A DNA stretch of 64,000 nucleotides from contig QJNS01000025.1 of assembly GCA_004154925.1 (NCBI GenBank), positions 186,001-250,000 on the forward strand. Reading direction: 5' to 3'. Source of the stretch: Monosporascus cannonballus (taxonomy: Eukaryota > Ascomycota > Sordariomycetes > Xylariales). Both the position numbers and the translations under genes were made by a program. Shown piece after piece: positions 60,935 to 64,000 of this stretch. The notes beneath the pieces were generated by a model. The model was not told where the DNA came from. It saw nothing but the letters and a program-made list of their open reading frames with translations, and made no database searches. How positions within the stretch are numbered: the first letter of the stretch is position 1; each line of letters begins with the position of its first letter.

Positions 60935-62240
60935 ATGAACAGGTCCAATTCGGCCTTCTCAAGAGCGGCGGTAAGAATCACACCTCTCCTCGGTTTGAAC
61001 TTCGTGGCCAACTCCAAGGAACACGTGCCTCCGTTAGCAGAAAGTTTCTGCTTCGGACCAAGATCGGCCCCATATAATAAAGTATATGCAAAGTACACTC
61101 ATCCATTATGCAAGGAACGGGGCGTTATCCACTAAAATTCGCTAGCAGCCTACACCACTCGCAAACTCACTATCGAAATCCGGCTCGATATGTCGCACCC
61201 TGTTATTTTTAGCGAGGGTAACAGTTTTTCCGATGAAGAATAGGTAGGATGATTGCTCAGAAAGGTATGTATAGGCATGTTTACATATCAAATCCCTAGT
61301 TAGAGGATATTGGGAAAGCAAAAGAGTAAGTTGTATCAACGGGAACGATACCGCAGCTACGCACTCGGCGCTTCGAGGTCTAAAAAGCACAAATAAACCC
61401 CCCAAGAAGATGGACTCGCGGGGAATCACCCCGGACCTCTCCCACAACCACATGCCCAACATATCAGAATTCCTGCATGAGATGGTTAATCTTGCCGACA
61501 CAGGCTGCATGCTTAATGAGACCACTTCGCTTAGGGGCCCGTGTGCAGGTAGATTACCTCACCGAGATCAGGCCCCATTTGTGAGGTTGTGGTTGCAATA
61601 ATGTCACTTTCCCCTTCATCTGCCACTCCAGCGAACGCAGCCCGAAAATGGCGCCCGTGCGCCAGTATATCAGGCTCGCTTCACCCCCGGCTCACTATGG
61701 CTTATGCCACTCGATCCTATCCACTATTGAACTAACGCTGCGCCTTACCGTTTTGCGAAATTCGTCAACTTTACTGACTCTTTCCTAATTGGCCTCCCTC
61801 CTCCAGGAGACGAAAAGGGGGCTTGAATTGGAGCGGCCTAATTGAGAAGGCGGTCTGAAATTTATGTGGGGTCATAGTATTGTAAGACGAGGGCGAAAGC
61901 ACGAGATGCACTCATTTTCTTAAGTCAATACGTACGACCTGGACTGGGAATTCCGTGGGTCTAACAGCAAGTCAATTTTCAACACCTGCACAAATCCGGA
62001 GGTGATGTGTGTCCGATTAGACGGCTTCTTCCAGTCAGAATGTTAAGAATGGCCGCGAATCAGAAGGATCTGCAGTGCGGTTTGTAACTGAGCCAGACGT
62101 CACGTGACTGCACAGATGTTGGGCTTCGGTCAAGCCCTCGCGACTGATTTCACGTAGCCTGGACTTATCATATGGATCATGGGGACCCTCTCTCCTCAAG
62201 TTCTGTCGCCTTCCAGTCCGCATCGTGGGTACTCTGAAAG
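60935..62240. other. Intergenic region, no gene recognised
   Basis: 1.3 kb between the divergent deformylase and second HET gene; it should hold both promoters. Frames at 60,913-61,098 and 61,142-61,525 (minus) show no motif. Nothing else was seen. Confidence 0.45.
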
Positions 62241-64000
62241 ATGGCTTTATGCCAGGTCTGCCAGACCATCGACATCCGAGACCTCTTAGAGTCTTTCTAC
62301 AGCTCGCAAACAGTCTCGGTATATGGGGTTGGTATCACGTTTAAACGTCGTTCCACTGCTCACTACCAGCCCCACCACACCAGCCTGATGGCTCTTCAAG
62401 ATGCTGGGAAAGCCGGCTGTGAATTGTGCGAGATGATCTGGGCACATCACTGCAGCGAATGGACCGAACATGGCACGGATAGGTGCATTTGTAAACGATA
62501 TCTTGGGCCAGTTCGTTTTGCCATCTACAAGCCGGAGTTCTATTTGTATGCCCGGTTGATCGTTATGGTCATGTCCGACAATTGTGAGCAAGGAAAACCG
62601 GATGGAGCAGGGGCTGCTGAGCTGGAGATATGTACTGCAAAGGGTAGGTTCCTTACCTACAGATCTGTTCAGTTGGTGGAGGCTTGATGGTTAAGAGACT
62701 ACAGCTAATGTCGAAAAGGCGCAGAGGTCCCTCGGGGAGAGACACACGCCTCCTTGCTCGTCTAGCACGGGACGAGAGGCCCTCAGATCTGCGCTCCGAG
62801 CTGTGTCTCTCTATGGGGGCTGACTGGCTTAATAAGTGCTCGCGGGAGCACGCAAAGTGCAAGGCAAACCAAAACGAACAGACCCTTCTTCCCACGCGAG
62901 TCATCGACGTTGGTAGCACGCTTACACAGCCACGTTTATACATCAGCGGGGACGGCGAAGCTGGCAAATGGGTGGCGCTGAGCTATTGCTGGGGCGGGGA
63001 CTCGGGCTTCACTCTAAACGCGGCGTCTTTTAGCAGCCTCCGGAGCGGACTGCCCTTGTCAGACTTCCCATCCACTCTACGGGATGCTGTTCTCGTGACG
63101 AGAGCACTGGGTGTGCATTACTTGTGGATCGACTGTCTATGCATCTTCCAAGATGATATCAACAACTGGGCGGTCGAAGCTTCGAGGATGAGTGACGTTT
63201 ATAGCGATGTGGTTGTCACCATTGCCGCCACGAGCGCGGAGTCAGTAAATGACGGGTTTCTGGACAGACGGGAACCGCATTTCAACTGTCCTTTCCCCTG
63301 GCGTCGACATGATCACCCTGGCAGCGTCACGGATCGTCCTCACGCGTACCCAATCTTCCTCCGAGCGCCCCCTGAACATTCCAGCCATCGGCGCAGACAA
63401 CAGAGTTTGCGTTGGGCTACCAGGGGCTGGACGTTCCAGGAGGAGCTGCTGTCGAAAAGACTCCTGTATTACATGACAGGACGGATGATCTGGTACTGCC
63501 GCGCTGGTAAGGCTACAGAACCAGCAGAGGAGCCCGAAGGCGATATGTCGCTATTCTCAACACTGAAAGACCTTCCACCTCAGTCAGCTAATCCCGAAAA
63601 CTTCAGGGCAGCTACGTACAAGGCTTGGTACAAGTTGCTAGGAGAGTATACCAAGCGACATCTCACATTCGACAAGGATCGTTTGCCGGCAATCGGGGCA
63701 TTTGCCAAGTTTTTCAACGCTCGGTTGAGAGACCAGTATTGCGCAGGATTGTGGAGGGGAGATCTCCTATACGGCTTGCTCTGGGGTGTCCACTCTACAC
63801 CATATGGCTCGGGGACGCCTGGTAGTCCTCCCCTGCGCGCCCGGCTTCGAATCAGCGGCCACGAGGACAATCACACCGCGGAGAGACCTGTCAATAAGGT
63901 ACCGGTGGGGATTTCTTCCGAGCATTGCGGGCCTTCGTGGAGCTGGGTTAGAGCCAACTCGGCTGTCGGATTAACATGGCCCCAGGTCGGCAGCTTAACT
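62241..64000 (+). CDS. HET-domain protein, 5' part (runs off window)
   Basis: Exon 1 is 62,241-62,643. The proposed intron is 62,644-62,726, with a gctaat branch about 17 nt before its acceptor. Exon 2 runs from 62,727 and stays open to base 64,000. The N-terminal part has paired cysteines (CQVCQ; CELCEMIW), a layout common before HET domains. The HET domain follows: GKWVALSYCWGGD, VHYLWIDCLCIFQDD, EASRMSDVYSDVVVTIAATS and, after a spacer, RGWTFQEELLSKRLLYY; GPSWSWVRA comes later. No stop or frameshift was found, unlike the HET pseudogene at 54-56 kb. HET proteins act in non-self recognition and programmed death of fused cells; the specificity is unknown. Acceptor choice is moderately sure. 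The 3' end is missing. Confidence 0.85.

Noticed and set aside
1..64000. CRISPR arrays, bacterial operons or prophage
   Set aside because: The window is eukaryotic, with spliceosomal introns; the only tandem repeats are two short arrays without spacers.

Overview
This is a window of nuclear genome from a filamentous ascomycete (Pezizomycotina, probably Sordariomycetes). The signs are short introns of about 60-290 nt with GTNNGT donors and CTNAC-like branch sites, a Zn2Cys6 regulator of the Ctf1/FarA type, two HET-domain genes, and a 32-kb AT-rich block that looks saturated by repeat-induced point mutation (RIP). The species cannot be named from the sequence.

Layout. 1-2059: no gene recognised. 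2060-5816: a six-exon Zn2Cys6 transcription factor on the plus strand, with its zinc cluster split over four exons. About 6,480-38,260: an AT-rich block poor in CpA/TpG but keeping CpG. It holds degenerate transposons: a 6.7-kb Ty3/gypsy element with both LTRs (12,714-19,418), a second gypsy relic (about 9.9-12.6 kb), a 2.4-kb LTR-flanked element with no recognisable protein (21,651-24,068), two hairpin elements, and other dispersed repeats. There is no intact gene in it.

38.3-41.5 kb: the flank of the block, with a broken C2H2 zinc-finger gene (about 39,135-40,010) and a 19-bp tandem repeat. 41,582-43,513: an intracellular-type LysM protein on the plus strand. 43.5-47.9 kb: gene-poor DNA. 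47,936-48,034: an intron-containing tRNA-Asp(GTC). 48,310-53,294: a compact ribosome/translation trio, puf6 (minus), gir2/RWDD1-like (plus, divergent from puf6) and acl4-like (minus, convergent with gir2).

53,985-56,159: a HET-domain pseudogene with two frameshifts and two stops, followed by a 24-bp tandem repeat. 56,721-57,669: a four-exon conserved fungal gene of unknown function (minus). 60,053-60,934: formyltetrahydrofolate deformylase (minus). 62,241-64,000: the 5' part of a second, apparently intact HET-domain gene, cut by the window end.

The housekeeping genes (puf6, gir2, acl4, purU-type) are intact. The accessory genes nearest repeats or in gene-poor stretches (C2H2, HET) are broken, in the C2H2 case by RIP-type transitions. 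I saw no convincing new multi-gene system. The most unusual items are the structured RIP block with an antisense reading frame inside its gypsy element, the micro-exon architecture of the zinc cluster, and the unequal decay of paired LTRs.
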